A DNA stretch of 64,000 nt from Lachnoanaerobaculum sanguinis (GTDB lineage: Bacteria > Bacillota > Clostridia > Lachnospirales > Lachnospiraceae). This document shows, piece after piece, positions 1-8,124 of this stretch; the first letter of the stretch is position 1; each line of letters begins with the position of its first letter. Location of the stretch: contig NZ_BTHK01000011.1 of NCBI RefSeq assembly GCF_033242365.1, positions 53,709 to 117,708 of the forward strand. The letters are read 5' to 3'. A model generated the notes under the pieces. That model worked only from the letters and a program-made list of their open reading frames with translations, was not told the DNA's origin and did no database searches. A program made the position numbers and the translations under genes.

Positions 1-235
1 TTCGGGAAGCCATTACCAGGTAAGGGGATTACAGGGAGCTTCAGAAGATAAAATAGCCAAAGCGCTTCTTACAAAGTCAAGTGATGATGCAAAGATCACA
101 GCAATTGCACAGTTTATGAACTACGGTATTTTTAAAGTAAAAAAGCAGGCACAGCCTCCAAAAGAGGCACTTATGATTTGCAGACTTTTAGGATTGCAGG
201 AAGAACTTATGGATATTTTAAGGGAAATAAACTAG
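1..235 (+). CDS. C-terminal fragment of an unidentified protein
   Basis: Open from the window edge in the frame whose codons begin at base 2, giving 77 codons and a TAG stop. The tail is mostly helical and charged and ends in MDILREIN. I do not recognise the family. It stops 12 bases before the PucR-type regulator, so the two may be co-transcribed. The N-terminus lies outside the window, so function cannot be assigned. Confidence 0.6.
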   Translation, partial: SGSHYQVRGLQGASEDKIAKALLTKSSDDAKITAIAQFMNYGIFKVKKQAQPPKEALMICRLLGLQEELMDILREIN

Positions 236-247
236 AAAGGCCGGATT

Positions 248-1408
248 ATGCCACTTACTGTTAGAGACATTATTGAGAATAATTTCTTTCCGGGAACGGA
301 ACTTATAACCGGAAGGGAAAGTGCCGGAAATATAATCAGCTGGGTAAATGTTCAGGAAATTTTGGACTCTGTTGATATGGTTGGAAGCGGTGAACTTCTC
401 ATAACAACCGGATTTGATCTGGCTGATTATACAAGATACTTTAATTTGATAAAGAGACTGAAAGCCAAGGGAGTGGTCGGACTTATGGTACAGACCGGAT
501 ATTATGTGGACAGTATACCGGTTTATATACTTGAGTCTGCCAGAAAATACAAATTTCCTGTACTTGAATTGCCGGCAAGTTTTTCCTTTTCAGAAGTTTT
601 AAAGACATTGATAAGTGAGATAAACAGAGAGTCGGTACTCGGAAATCAAAGCTATCTGGACTATAATTATTTTTACCCGAAGCTGAAAAAGAAACTTAAA
701 GAAAGTCTCCTTCGAGGCATCGGAAATGAAAATGAGATTGCAGTTTTGACGGTTTCGTCGGTAAATGTATATAATGAAGTAGGACCTGATATAAAGGAGG
801 CCTTTGAAAATATAAATTCTTTGGTGGTATTCAGCTGTGATACATATATTTGTCATTTTGAAAAGGGAGTGCAAATGACATTTTGTATAGGTCTTGAGAG
901 TATGACAAAGCTTAAGGATTTGTTGGCTGAAATACAGGTATTACTTATAAGACTCTCAAATAAGATAGGATTGAATCTATTTGCTACGGCAGATATGCTT
1001 ACAGATAATAACAGTCCGGATATTGCAATGAAACATTGTATGGAGGCGCTTCAGACCTTGCACAGTGTCAGAGCTATACGAGGCACATGTCTGTATGATC
1101 ATATGTCATTTCTTAAAAAGTTATATTCAATATACAGAACAAATACACTCTATTCAAAGGAAAATAAGGTATTAAGGCTGCTGCTTGATAAAGACAGAGA
1201 GTCTGACAGTGATTATATAAAGACTATAAGATTTTACTTGGAGGAAAACGGTAATGTAACCAGAGCCGCAAAAAGACTTTTTATACACAGACATACCCTT
1301 ATAAATAGAATGGACAGTATTAAAGATCTTACAGGTTTTAACTTTGATGATTACTATGAGAGACTGGATTTGTCCATGGCCTTGATTCTTAATGATTATT
1401 TTGATTGA
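248..1408 (+). CDS. PucR-family transcriptional regulator
   Basis: 386 residues. The N-terminal part (about 1-125) reads as a PucR-type ligand-sensing domain, starting MPLTVRDIIE with the GRESAGN stretch typical of the family. The C-terminal part (about 325-380) is a PucR helix-turn-helix, with ENGNVTRAAKRLFIHRHTL as the recognition segment. PucR regulators control purine, amino-acid and other nitrogen catabolic operons. This gene ends in its own terminator and is followed by the lysine-fermentation genes on the same strand, so it probably responds to lysine or an intermediate and controls that operon. That target is an inference from position. The start is the ATG at 248, preceded by AAAGG. 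Confidence 0.88.
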   Translation: MPLTVRDIIENNFFPGTELITGRESAGNIISWVNVQEILDSVDMVGSGELLITTGFDLADYTRYFNLIKRLKAKGVVGLMVQTGYYVDSIPVYILESARKYKFPVLELPASFSFSEVLKTLISEINRESVLGNQSYLDYNYFYPKLKKKLKESLLRGIGNENEIAVLTVSSVNVYNEVGPDIKEAFENINSLVVFSCDTYICHFEKGVQMTFCIGLESMTKLKDLLAEIQVLLIRLSNKIGLNLFATADMLTDNNSPDIAMKHCMEALQTLHSVRAIRGTCLYDHMSFLKKLYSIYRTNTLYSKENKVLRLLLDKDRESDSDYIKTIRFYLEENGNVTRAAKRLFIHRHTLINRMDSIKDLTGFNFDDYYERLDLSMALILNDYFD

Positions 1409-1422
1409 TATTTTTAAAATAT

Positions 1423-1470
1423 AAAGATATAGATTGCATAAATAAATTGTATGTAATCTATATCTTTTTT
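1423..1470 (+). terminator. Rho-independent terminator after the PucR gene
   Basis: Long AT-rich inverted repeat: arm 1423-1439 pairs with 1451-1467 (about 17 bp with one G-T pair), loop of 11 bases, then a run of T. It lies 14 bases after the stop codon and separates the regulator from the lysine operon. Confidence 0.75.
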
Positions 1471-1483
1471 AATATGAATATAG

Positions 1484-1513
1484 TTGATATTTTATAAAGA
1501 ATTTACTTATAAA
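1484..1513 (+). promoter_or_regulatory. Candidate promoter of the lysine-fermentation operon
   Basis: TTGATA (1484-1489) and TATAAA (1508-1513) separated by 18 bases. Both boxes match the sigma-A consensus at five of six positions. Transcription from here would give a leader of about 150 bases before kal. The region is very AT-rich, so chance matches are likely; this is the best of several weak candidates. Confidence 0.35.
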
Positions 1514-1634
1514 AATATGTCCCAAAAACAAATTATACCAAATAGACATTTTGTCCACTAACTTGTATTTTTTTATATACATTTAGTCAGTGATAAAAAT
1601 ATTAATTTTATTGTAATATATATACATAAAAAAG

Positions 1635-1650
1635 GATAAGAAGACTTATC
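1635..1650 (+). other. Small hairpin in the kal leader
   Basis: GATAAG (1635-1640) and CTTATC (1645-1650) form a 6-bp stem with a 4-base loop, six bases upstream of the GAGGAGG ribosome binding site of kal. It could affect mRNA stability or ribosome access. No known riboswitch consensus is visible around it. Confidence 0.35.
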
Positions 1651-1672
1651 TACGTGAGGAGGAAAATATAAT

Positions 1673-2062
1673 ATGGTTAAATCAACAATCAGACTTCGTA
1701 TGAGCGCTCATGATGCACATTATGGCGGTGAATTGGTAGACGGAGCAAGAATGCTTGGTTTATTCGGAGATGTGGCAACTGAGCTTTTGATTATCAATGA
1801 CGGTGATGAGGGACTTTTTAAAGCTTATGACAGTGTAGAGTTTTTGGCACCTGTTCATGCAGGAGATTTTATCGAAGCGACAGGTGAAATCGTTTCTGTG
1901 GGAAATACATCAAGAAAGATGGTATTTGAGGCAAGAAAGGTTATTACACCGAGAACAGATATCAATGATTCGGCATGTGATGTTTTGGAAGAGCCTGTAG
2001 TGGTATGCAGAGCAAGCGGAACCTGTGTGGTATTAAAAGACAGACAAAGAAACAATAAATAG
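1673..2062 (+). CDS. kal: 3-aminobutyryl-CoA ammonia-lyase
   Basis: 129 residues, the usual size for Kal, a hotdog-fold enzyme that removes ammonia from L-3-aminobutyryl-CoA to give crotonyl-CoA in lysine fermentation. The short sequence has the family's start (STIRLRMSAHDAHYGGELVDGA) split by its conserved His-Tyr-Gly-Gly, and the FLAPVHAGDFIEATGE segment typical of hotdog proteins. It is the first gene of the operon, behind a strong GAGGAGG site, and kce follows after 10 bases. Identification rests on both sequence and its place beside kce, kdd and kamA. Confidence 0.92.
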   Translation: MVKSTIRLRMSAHDAHYGGELVDGARMLGLFGDVATELLIINDGDEGLFKAYDSVEFLAPVHAGDFIEATGEIVSVGNTSRKMVFEARKVITPRTDINDSACDVLEEPVVVCRASGTCVVLKDRQRNNK

Positions 2063-2072
2063 AGAATATATT

Positions 2073-2891
2073 ATGGATAAACTTATTATTACGGCATGTA
2101 TATGCGGTGCAGAGGTTACAAAGGAACAAAACCCGAATGTGCCGTATACAGTGGAAGAGATTGTAAGAGAAGCAAAGTCGGCTTACGATGCCGGAGCCGC
2201 TATTATACATCTTCATGTAAGAGAGGATGACGGTACACCTACACAGAGCGCGGAAAGATTTAAAGAATGTATTGACGCTATAAAAAAAGAATTACCTGAT
2301 GTTATCATTCAACCTTCAACAGGTGGAGCGGTGGGTATGAGCAATGAAGAGAGACTCGCACCTACTTTACTTCGTCCCGAGATGGCAACACTTGATTGCG
2401 GAACATGTAATTTCGGCGGAGACGATATTTTTGTAAACACCGAAAATACAATTATAGAATTTGCCAACAGAATGAACGAGCTTGGCATAAAACCCGAGGT
2501 TGAGGTATTTGACAAGGGAATGGTGGATATGGCTATTCGCCTCAATAAAAAAGGCATTATAAAATCACCTATGCATTTTGACTTTGTAATGGGTGTAAAC
2601 GGCGGTATCTCAGGAACTGCAAGAGATTTAAACTTTATGGTGGAGAGTATACCTGCAGGATCCACATGGACAGCATCGGGAGTGGGAAGAGCGGAATTTC
2701 CTATGGTGACCATGGCGATACTTATGGGCGGTCATGCAAGAGTTGGATTTGAAGATAATGTATATCTAAGTAAAGGTGTTATGGCAAAGTCAAACGGTGA
2801 ACTTGTAGAAAAGGTCGTAAGACTTGCAAAGGAACTTGGCAGAGAGATAGCAACACCGGCTGAAGCAAGAGAAATATTGGGTTTAAAATAA
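2073..2891 (+). CDS. kce: 3-keto-5-aminohexanoate cleavage enzyme
   Basis: 272 residues, full length for the BKACE (DUF849) family. Kce condenses 3-keto-5-aminohexanoate with acetyl-CoA and splits the product into acetoacetate and 3-aminobutyryl-CoA. Family marks seen are the early ITACICGAEVTKEQNP segment, the zinc-site IHLHVREDDG near residue 48, the GTCNFGGDDIF stretch and HFDFVMGVNGG near 170. It sits between kal and kdd, the order expected for successive steps. BKACE members vary in substrate, but the neighbours make the lysine intermediate the clear choice. Confidence 0.95.
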   Translation: MDKLIITACICGAEVTKEQNPNVPYTVEEIVREAKSAYDAGAAIIHLHVREDDGTPTQSAERFKECIDAIKKELPDVIIQPSTGGAVGMSNEERLAPTLLRPEMATLDCGTCNFGGDDIFVNTENTIIEFANRMNELGIKPEVEVFDKGMVDMAIRLNKKGIIKSPMHFDFVMGVNGGISGTARDLNFMVESIPAGSTWTASGVGRAEFPMVTMAILMGGHARVGFEDNVYLSKGVMAKSNGELVEKVVRLAKELGREIATPAEAREILGLK

Positions 2892-2901
2892 TGGAGGACT
2901 T

Positions 2902-3936
2902 ATGTTAAAGGGAAACAAGTACGGTATTCACAGAGTTATTGAACCACAGGGAGTTTTAACTCAGGCGGCAAAGAAGATAGACAATGATATGACAAAGAGA
3001 TATTCAAATGAGATTATCTGTGATGTTATTTCATTAAATATCGACTCCGCATCATTTACACAGATCGAAGAAGCTTGCAATAAAGATGTTGAAAAAATCG
3101 GACAGATGATACTTGATATAGTAAATGAAAGAGGAAAAATGCAAAATCCTGTAACCGGTTCAGGCGGTATGTTTATAGGAACTGTAAGCTATATCGGTGA
3201 AGAGCTTGATACGGATATCAAGGTTGGAGACAAGATTGCATCTTTGGTATCACTTTCAATGACACCTTTAAAGATTGATAAGATAAAGGCTATCCATCCT
3301 GAAATCGACAGAGTGGATATCGAAGGACAGGCTGTATTATTTGAAAGCGCATTATATGCAAAACTTCCTGATGATCTTCCTGAGCCACTTGCACTTGCAG
3401 CTTTGGATGTAGCCGGAGCTCCTGCACAGACAGCAAAGCTTGTACAGTCGGGACAGAGTGTACTGGTACTCGGAGGAGCCGGAAAGAGCGGAATGCTTGT
3501 TTGCTATGAGGCAATGAAGAGAGTAGGACCTACAGGTAAGGTAGTTGCTATGGACTATAGCAAAGAAGGTGTGGAAGAGTTAAAGAAGATGGGACTTTGC
3601 CATGAAGCATTCCAGGCAAGTGCCGCACTTCCTGTGGAAGTACTTGATAAGGCTTTGGAGCTTAATGACGGAAGAGAATATGATGTTTCGATATGCTGCG
3701 TAAATGTAAATAACTGTGAGATGAGCGCAATCCTTCCTGTTCGTGACGGCGGATGTGTATACTTCTTCTCAATGGCTACAAGCTTTACAAAGGCTGCACT
3801 CGGAGCGGAGGGTGTAGGAAAAGATATTGATATGATCATAGGAAACGGATATACAAAGGGACATGACAAGATAACATTGCAGGAAATTCGTGAAAATCCG
3901 GCAATCAGAGAAGTTTTTGAGAAAAAATACGTGTAA
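2902..3936 (+). CDS. kdd: L-erythro-3,5-diaminohexanoate dehydrogenase
   Basis: 344 residues. Kdd oxidatively deaminates 3,5-diaminohexanoate to 3-keto-5-aminohexanoate with NAD(P). The N-terminus (NKYGIHRVIEPQG) is characteristic of Kdd. The nucleotide-binding part has VLVLGGAGKSGMLVCYEAM near residues 187-205, a Rossmann glycine-rich loop in a medium-chain-dehydrogenase-like fold. The gene follows kce after 10 bases with an ATGGAGGAC ribosome site, and kamA follows after 26 bases. All expected family regions are present and the reading frame is intact. Confidence 0.95.
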   Translation: MLKGNKYGIHRVIEPQGVLTQAAKKIDNDMTKRYSNEIICDVISLNIDSASFTQIEEACNKDVEKIGQMILDIVNERGKMQNPVTGSGGMFIGTVSYIGEELDTDIKVGDKIASLVSLSMTPLKIDKIKAIHPEIDRVDIEGQAVLFESALYAKLPDDLPEPLALAALDVAGAPAQTAKLVQSGQSVLVLGGAGKSGMLVCYEAMKRVGPTGKVVAMDYSKEGVEELKKMGLCHEAFQASAALPVEVLDKALELNDGREYDVSICCVNVNNCEMSAILPVRDGGCVYFFSMATSFTKAALGAEGVGKDIDMIIGNGYTKGHDKITLQEIRENPAIREVFEKKYV

Positions 3937-3962
3937 TTTACAGTAAGTAAGGGGAAATAAAG

Positions 3963-5219
3963 ATGAGAAACAGTAGAGAAAACGGATTGTTCGTAGACGT
4001 TCCCGATAATGAGTGGAACGACTGGAAATGGCAACTTAGAAACAGAATAACAAATGTAGACAGTTTAAAAAAGTATGTAAAGCTTACCGAAAAAGAAGAA
4101 GAGGGTGTAAAGAGATGTCTGGAAAACCTTAGAATGGCTATCACACCATACTATCTTTCACTTATCGATCTTGAGGATGAAAACGACCCTGTAAGAAAGC
4201 AGGCGATACCTACAGTATCGGAGCTTCATATAGCTGAAGCGGATCTTGCGGATCCTTTACATGAGGATACGGATTCACCTGTACACGGTCTTACACACAG
4301 ATATCCTGACAGAGTTTTATTCCTTGTAACAGACCAGTGCTCAATGTATTGCAGACATTGTACAAGAAGAAGATTTGCAGGACAAAACGATACAAGTGTA
4401 CCTACATCACAGGTGGATGCATGCCTTGACTACATCAGAAGACATCCTGAGGTAAGAGATGTACTGCTTTCAGGCGGTGATGCACTGCTTATCAGCGATG
4501 AAAAGCTTGAATACATTATATCAGAGCTTAGAAAAATAGAGCATGTTGAGATAGTAAGAATAGGATCAAGAACACCTGTTGTTATGCCACAGAGAATTAC
4601 ACCTGAGCTTGTAAATATGCTTAAGAAATATCATCCGATCTGGCTCAATACACATTTCAATCATCCTAGCGAAATTACAAAAGAGTCGGCTGAGGCTTGT
4701 GCAAGACTTGCTGATGCAGGTATTCCTCTTGGAAACCAGACAGTACTTTTGGCAGGTGTAAATGACTGCGTACATATAATGACCGACCTCGTTCATGAGC
4801 TTGTAAAGATAAGAGTAAGACCTTACTACATTTATCAATGCGACCTTTCACAGGGACTTGAGCATTTCAGAACACCTGTATCAAAGGGTATCGAGATAAT
4901 AGAAGGACTTAGAGGTCATACTTCTGGATATTGCGTTCCTACATTTGTAGTTGATGCACCGGGAGGTGGCGGAAAGACACCTGTTATGCCGAATTATGTT
5001 ATTTCACAGAGCCCCGGAAAGGTTATACTCAGAAACTATGAGGGAGTTATCACAACATATACGGAGCCTGAGCATTATGAGAATCATTGCAATTGTGATA
5101 TTTGCAGGGGAAAGAAAGAAAAGCATTTAGGAGGAGTGGCAGCTCTTGAACAGGGACTTGCCATGACAATTGAACCGGCTGATTTGGCCAGATTCAGAAG
5201 ATCACATGATAAGAAATAG
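3963..5219 (+). CDS. kamA: L-lysine 2,3-aminomutase
   Basis: 418 residues. This radical-SAM, PLP-dependent enzyme converts L-lysine to L-beta-lysine, the first step of the pathway. The [4Fe-4S] cluster motif CSMYCRHC places its cysteines at 126, 130 and 133. The PLP Schiff-base lysine is in GGGGKTPV, at residue 338, close to the position known for the clostridial enzyme. Cysteines near the C-terminus (NHCNCDICRG) match the zinc-site ligands of the family. Length and motifs identify lysine aminomutase rather than the shorter EpmB or the glutamate 2,3-aminomutase, and the operon supports this. Confidence 0.97.
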   Translation: MRNSRENGLFVDVPDNEWNDWKWQLRNRITNVDSLKKYVKLTEKEEEGVKRCLENLRMAITPYYLSLIDLEDENDPVRKQAIPTVSELHIAEADLADPLHEDTDSPVHGLTHRYPDRVLFLVTDQCSMYCRHCTRRRFAGQNDTSVPTSQVDACLDYIRRHPEVRDVLLSGGDALLISDEKLEYIISELRKIEHVEIVRIGSRTPVVMPQRITPELVNMLKKYHPIWLNTHFNHPSEITKESAEACARLADAGIPLGNQTVLLAGVNDCVHIMTDLVHELVKIRVRPYYIYQCDLSQGLEHFRTPVSKGIEIIEGLRGHTSGYCVPTFVVDAPGGGGKTPVMPNYVISQSPGKVILRNYEGVITTYTEPEHYENHCNCDICRGKKEKHLGGVAALEQGLAMTIEPADLARFRRSHDKK

Positions 5220-5230
5220 GAGATATACAC

Positions 5231-6790
5231 ATGAGTAAACTTGGACTTGATAAAAGTTTAATCTCTAAAGCCAGAAGCAGTGCTAAGAATGTTGCACTGG
5301 ATGTCCAAGCCTTTATTGATGATCATACTACAGTAGCTGTAGAGAGAACGGTATGCAGACTTTTGGGGATTGACGGAGTAAACAGCGTGGAAGTACCGCT
5401 GCCAAATGTGGTGGTTGATCACCTTGTAGAAAATAAACTTCTTCCGATGGGTGCGGCATTTATGCTTGGAAACGCAATGCTTGAACTGTCACTTTCACCT
5501 CTTGAGATAGCACAGGGGATTGATAAGGGTGAGATAGATTTATCAAAACTTAAGATTCATTCATCTAAAGAGATAGAAGAAGCAATTGCACCTGTAGCAA
5601 AGGCTATGGTGGAAAGAATTCAAAAGAATGTTGACAAGAGAAATGAATATCTGGGTAAATTCGGAGATAAGGAAGGACCTTATATATATCTCATAGTTGC
5701 TACCGGAAATATATATGAGGATATAACACAGGCAGTGGCTGCAGCCAAGCAGGGAGCAGACATAATCGCCGTTATAAGAACTACAGGACAGAGCCTTCTT
5801 GACTATGTTCCATATGGTGCCACTACAGAAGGCTTCGGTGGAACATATGCGACACAGGAAAACTTCAGACTGATGAGAAAAGCTTTGGATGAGGTTGGAG
5901 AGAAAGAAAACAGATATATCAGACTTTGCAACTACTGTTCAGGACTTTGTATGCCTGAGATAGCCGCAATGGGTGCGATGGAAAGACTTGATGTAATGCT
6001 CAATGACGCACTCTACGGAATTCTTTTCAGAGACATAAATATGCAAAGAACTCTGGTTGACCAGTATTTCTCAAGAGTTATAAACGGATTTGCAGGTGTT
6101 ATTATAAATACGGGTGAGGACAATTACCTTACTACTGCAGATGCTATAGAAGAGGCACATACAGTACTTGCATCACAGTTTTTAAATGAGCAGTTTGCTA
6201 TAGAAGCAGGCCTTCCACCTGCACAACAGGGGCTTGGTCATGCTTTTGAGATATCACCGGATGTCGAAAACGGATTCTTATTTGAGTTGGCACAGGCACA
6301 GATGGCAAGAGAAATCTTCCCGAAGGCACCGCTAAAATACATGCCTCCTACAAAGTTTATGACAGGAAATATCTTCCGCGGTCATGTGCAGGATGCGCTC
6401 TTTAATATGGTAACCATACTAACAAGTCAAAAGATACATCTTCTGGGAATGATGACAGAGGCTATACATACACCTTTTATGTCTGACAGAGCGCTTGCTA
6501 TAGAAAACGCACAGTATATCTTCAGAACAATGAAGAACTTTGGAGATGAGATAGAGTTTAAAGAGGACGGTATTATAAGAAACAGAGCAAATGAAGTTTT
6601 AAATAAGGCGGCAACACTGCTCTCGGAGATAGAAACAAACGGACTGTTTGCTACACTTGAAAAGGGAACTTTTGCGGATATAAAGAGACCTTTTAACGGA
6701 GGTAAGGGATTAGACGGAGTCGTTGTTAAAGATAATGTATACTTCAACCCATTCATTCCTCTTATGAAAAAGGAGGTGAAAGATGAGTAG
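5231..6790 (+). CDS. kamD: Beta-lysine 5,6-aminomutase alpha subunit
   Basis: 519 residues. With KamE it forms the adenosylcobalamin- and PLP-dependent mutase that turns beta-lysine into 3,5-diaminohexanoate. The sequence starts with the family's LGLDKSLISKARSSAKNV stretch and is collinear with known KamD along its length, including the DIIAVIRTTGQSLLDYVPYG segment of the barrel. It follows kamA after 11 bases and overlaps kamE by 8 bases, which suggests translational coupling for equal subunit amounts. The kamB and kamC genes found beside kamDE in some clostridia are absent here. Confidence 0.96.
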   Translation: MSKLGLDKSLISKARSSAKNVALDVQAFIDDHTTVAVERTVCRLLGIDGVNSVEVPLPNVVVDHLVENKLLPMGAAFMLGNAMLELSLSPLEIAQGIDKGEIDLSKLKIHSSKEIEEAIAPVAKAMVERIQKNVDKRNEYLGKFGDKEGPYIYLIVATGNIYEDITQAVAAAKQGADIIAVIRTTGQSLLDYVPYGATTEGFGGTYATQENFRLMRKALDEVGEKENRYIRLCNYCSGLCMPEIAAMGAMERLDVMLNDALYGILFRDINMQRTLVDQYFSRVINGFAGVIINTGEDNYLTTADAIEEAHTVLASQFLNEQFAIEAGLPPAQQGLGHAFEISPDVENGFLFELAQAQMAREIFPKAPLKYMPPTKFMTGNIFRGHVQDALFNMVTILTSQKIHLLGMMTEAIHTPFMSDRALAIENAQYIFRTMKNFGDEIEFKEDGIIRNRANEVLNKAATLLSEIETNGLFATLEKGTFADIKRPFNGGKGLDGVVVKDNVYFNPFIPLMKKEVKDE

Positions 6791-7574
6791 CGGTTTATAT
6801 AATCTTAATAAGGTTGAGTTTGATAAGACTCTGGACCTTACAAAGCTTAAAGCCTATGGAGATACCATGAATGACGGCAAGGTTCAGATCAGTTTCACAC
6901 TTCCTGTCAAGAACGATGAGAGAGGTGAGGAAGCTGCAAGAATACTTGCAAAGAAGATGGGACTTTCAGATGTGAATATCGCACACAGAATGTCACTTGA
7001 TGTAGAGTTTACATTTTACGTGGTTTATGGTAGTCTGGTACATAGTGTTGATTATACAAATATTCATGTACAAACTGTCGAAGAAGAAACTATGAGCATG
7101 GAGGAAGTTAATGAATTTATCAAAGAAAACTTCCACAGAAAAATAGTAGTGGTAGGAGCTTCTACCGGTACCGATGCTCATACTGTAGGTATAGATGCTA
7201 TAATGAACAGAAAAGGATTTGCAGGACATTACGGACTTGAGAGATATGAGATGATTGAAGCTTATAACCTAGGTTCACAGGTAGCAAACGAAGAGTTCAT
7301 AGAGAAGGCAAGAGAGCTGAAGGCAGATGTACTTTTGGTGTCACAGACAGTTACACAAAAAGATATTCATATAAAAAATCTTACAAATCTTGTGGAACTT
7401 TTGGAAGCTGATGAGCTTAGAGATAAATATGTGCTTATCTGCGGAGGTGCAAGAATCACACATGAGCTGGCTAAAGAGCTTGGTTATGATGCAGGATTTG
7501 GAACCGGTAAGTTTGCGGATGATGTAGCTACATTTGCAGTTACGGAGATGTTAAGAAGAGGCTTAGGTAAGTAA
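6783..7574 (+). CDS. kamE: Beta-lysine 5,6-aminomutase beta subunit
   Basis: 263 residues. This subunit carries the cobalamin-binding Rossmann domain. The base-off motif DxHxxG is present as DAHTVG with Asp131, His133 and Gly136. Lys144, in NRKGFAG, is at the position of the lysine that holds PLP in the characterised clostridial enzyme. The start codon lies inside the end of kamD and its AAGGAGG site is in the kamD coding sequence. The next gene makes adenosylcobalamin, the cofactor this subunit binds. Confidence 0.96.
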   Translation: MSSGLYNLNKVEFDKTLDLTKLKAYGDTMNDGKVQISFTLPVKNDERGEEAARILAKKMGLSDVNIAHRMSLDVEFTFYVVYGSLVHSVDYTNIHVQTVEEETMSMEEVNEFIKENFHRKIVVVGASTGTDAHTVGIDAIMNRKGFAGHYGLERYEMIEAYNLGSQVANEEFIEKARELKADVLLVSQTVTQKDIHIKNLTNLVELLEADELRDKYVLICGGARITHELAKELGYDAGFGTGKFADDVATFAVTEMLRRGLGK

Positions 7575-7584
7575 AGGAGATATT

Positions 7585-8109
7585 ATGACAGGACTTATTC
7601 ATGTATACGAAGGCGACGGTAAAGGAAAGACAACTGCAGCGGTAGGCTTGGCAGTGAGATGTGCAGGTAGTGGTAGAAAAGTCCTGTTTTCACAGTTTTT
7701 AAAAAGTGATACTTCAAGCGAACTTAAGGTACTAAGAAATATAGAAAACATTGAATTGTATACAAAAAAAAGCAATTTCGGTTTTACATTCAATATGACT
7801 GATGAAGAAAAGGTTCTTGCTAAAGAGTTTTTCACCAATCATTTAAAAGAAATTATTCATCTGGCTATCGATAAGCAGTTTGATATGGTAGTTATGGATG
7901 AGATAATAGATGCTTATAATCTTAATATGGTGGAGCATGATGTACTGACAGATTTTTTAAAATCCCGCCCGAAAAATCTGGAAGTGGTTATGACCGGAAG
8001 AAATCCTAAGGATGAGATAGTAGAACTTGCTGATTATCTGACACACTTTCAAAAGGTTAAGCATCCGTTTGACAAGGGTATAAGAGCCCGTGTCGGAATA
8101 GAAATGTAA
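7585..8109 (+). CDS. cobO: Cob(I)alamin / cobyrinate adenosyltransferase, BtuR/CobO type
   Basis: 174 residues, usual size for the CobA/CobO/BtuR family, which transfers adenosyl from ATP to the cobalt of corrinoids. The P-loop GDGKGKT is at residues 10-16 and the second ATP-site acid stretch is MVVMDEIIDAYN around residue 105. The C-terminus HPFDKGIRARVGIE is typical. It lies 10 bases after kamE, so it most likely supplies adenosylcobalamin for KamDE. It may also reload enzyme that has lost its adenosyl group, because the usual reactivation genes are missing. Confidence 0.93.
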   Translation: MTGLIHVYEGDGKGKTTAAVGLAVRCAGSGRKVLFSQFLKSDTSSELKVLRNIENIELYTKKSNFGFTFNMTDEEKVLAKEFFTNHLKEIIHLAIDKQFDMVVMDEIIDAYNLNMVEHDVLTDFLKSRPKNLEVVMTGRNPKDEIVELADYLTHFQKVKHPFDKGIRARVGIEM

Positions 8110-8124
8110 AAGAGAGGAAAAGGT

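Noticed and set aside
1514..1672. Lysine riboswitch before the lysine operon
   Set aside because: The gap is too short and AT-rich, with no multi-stem junction visible, and a catabolic operon would be an unusual target.
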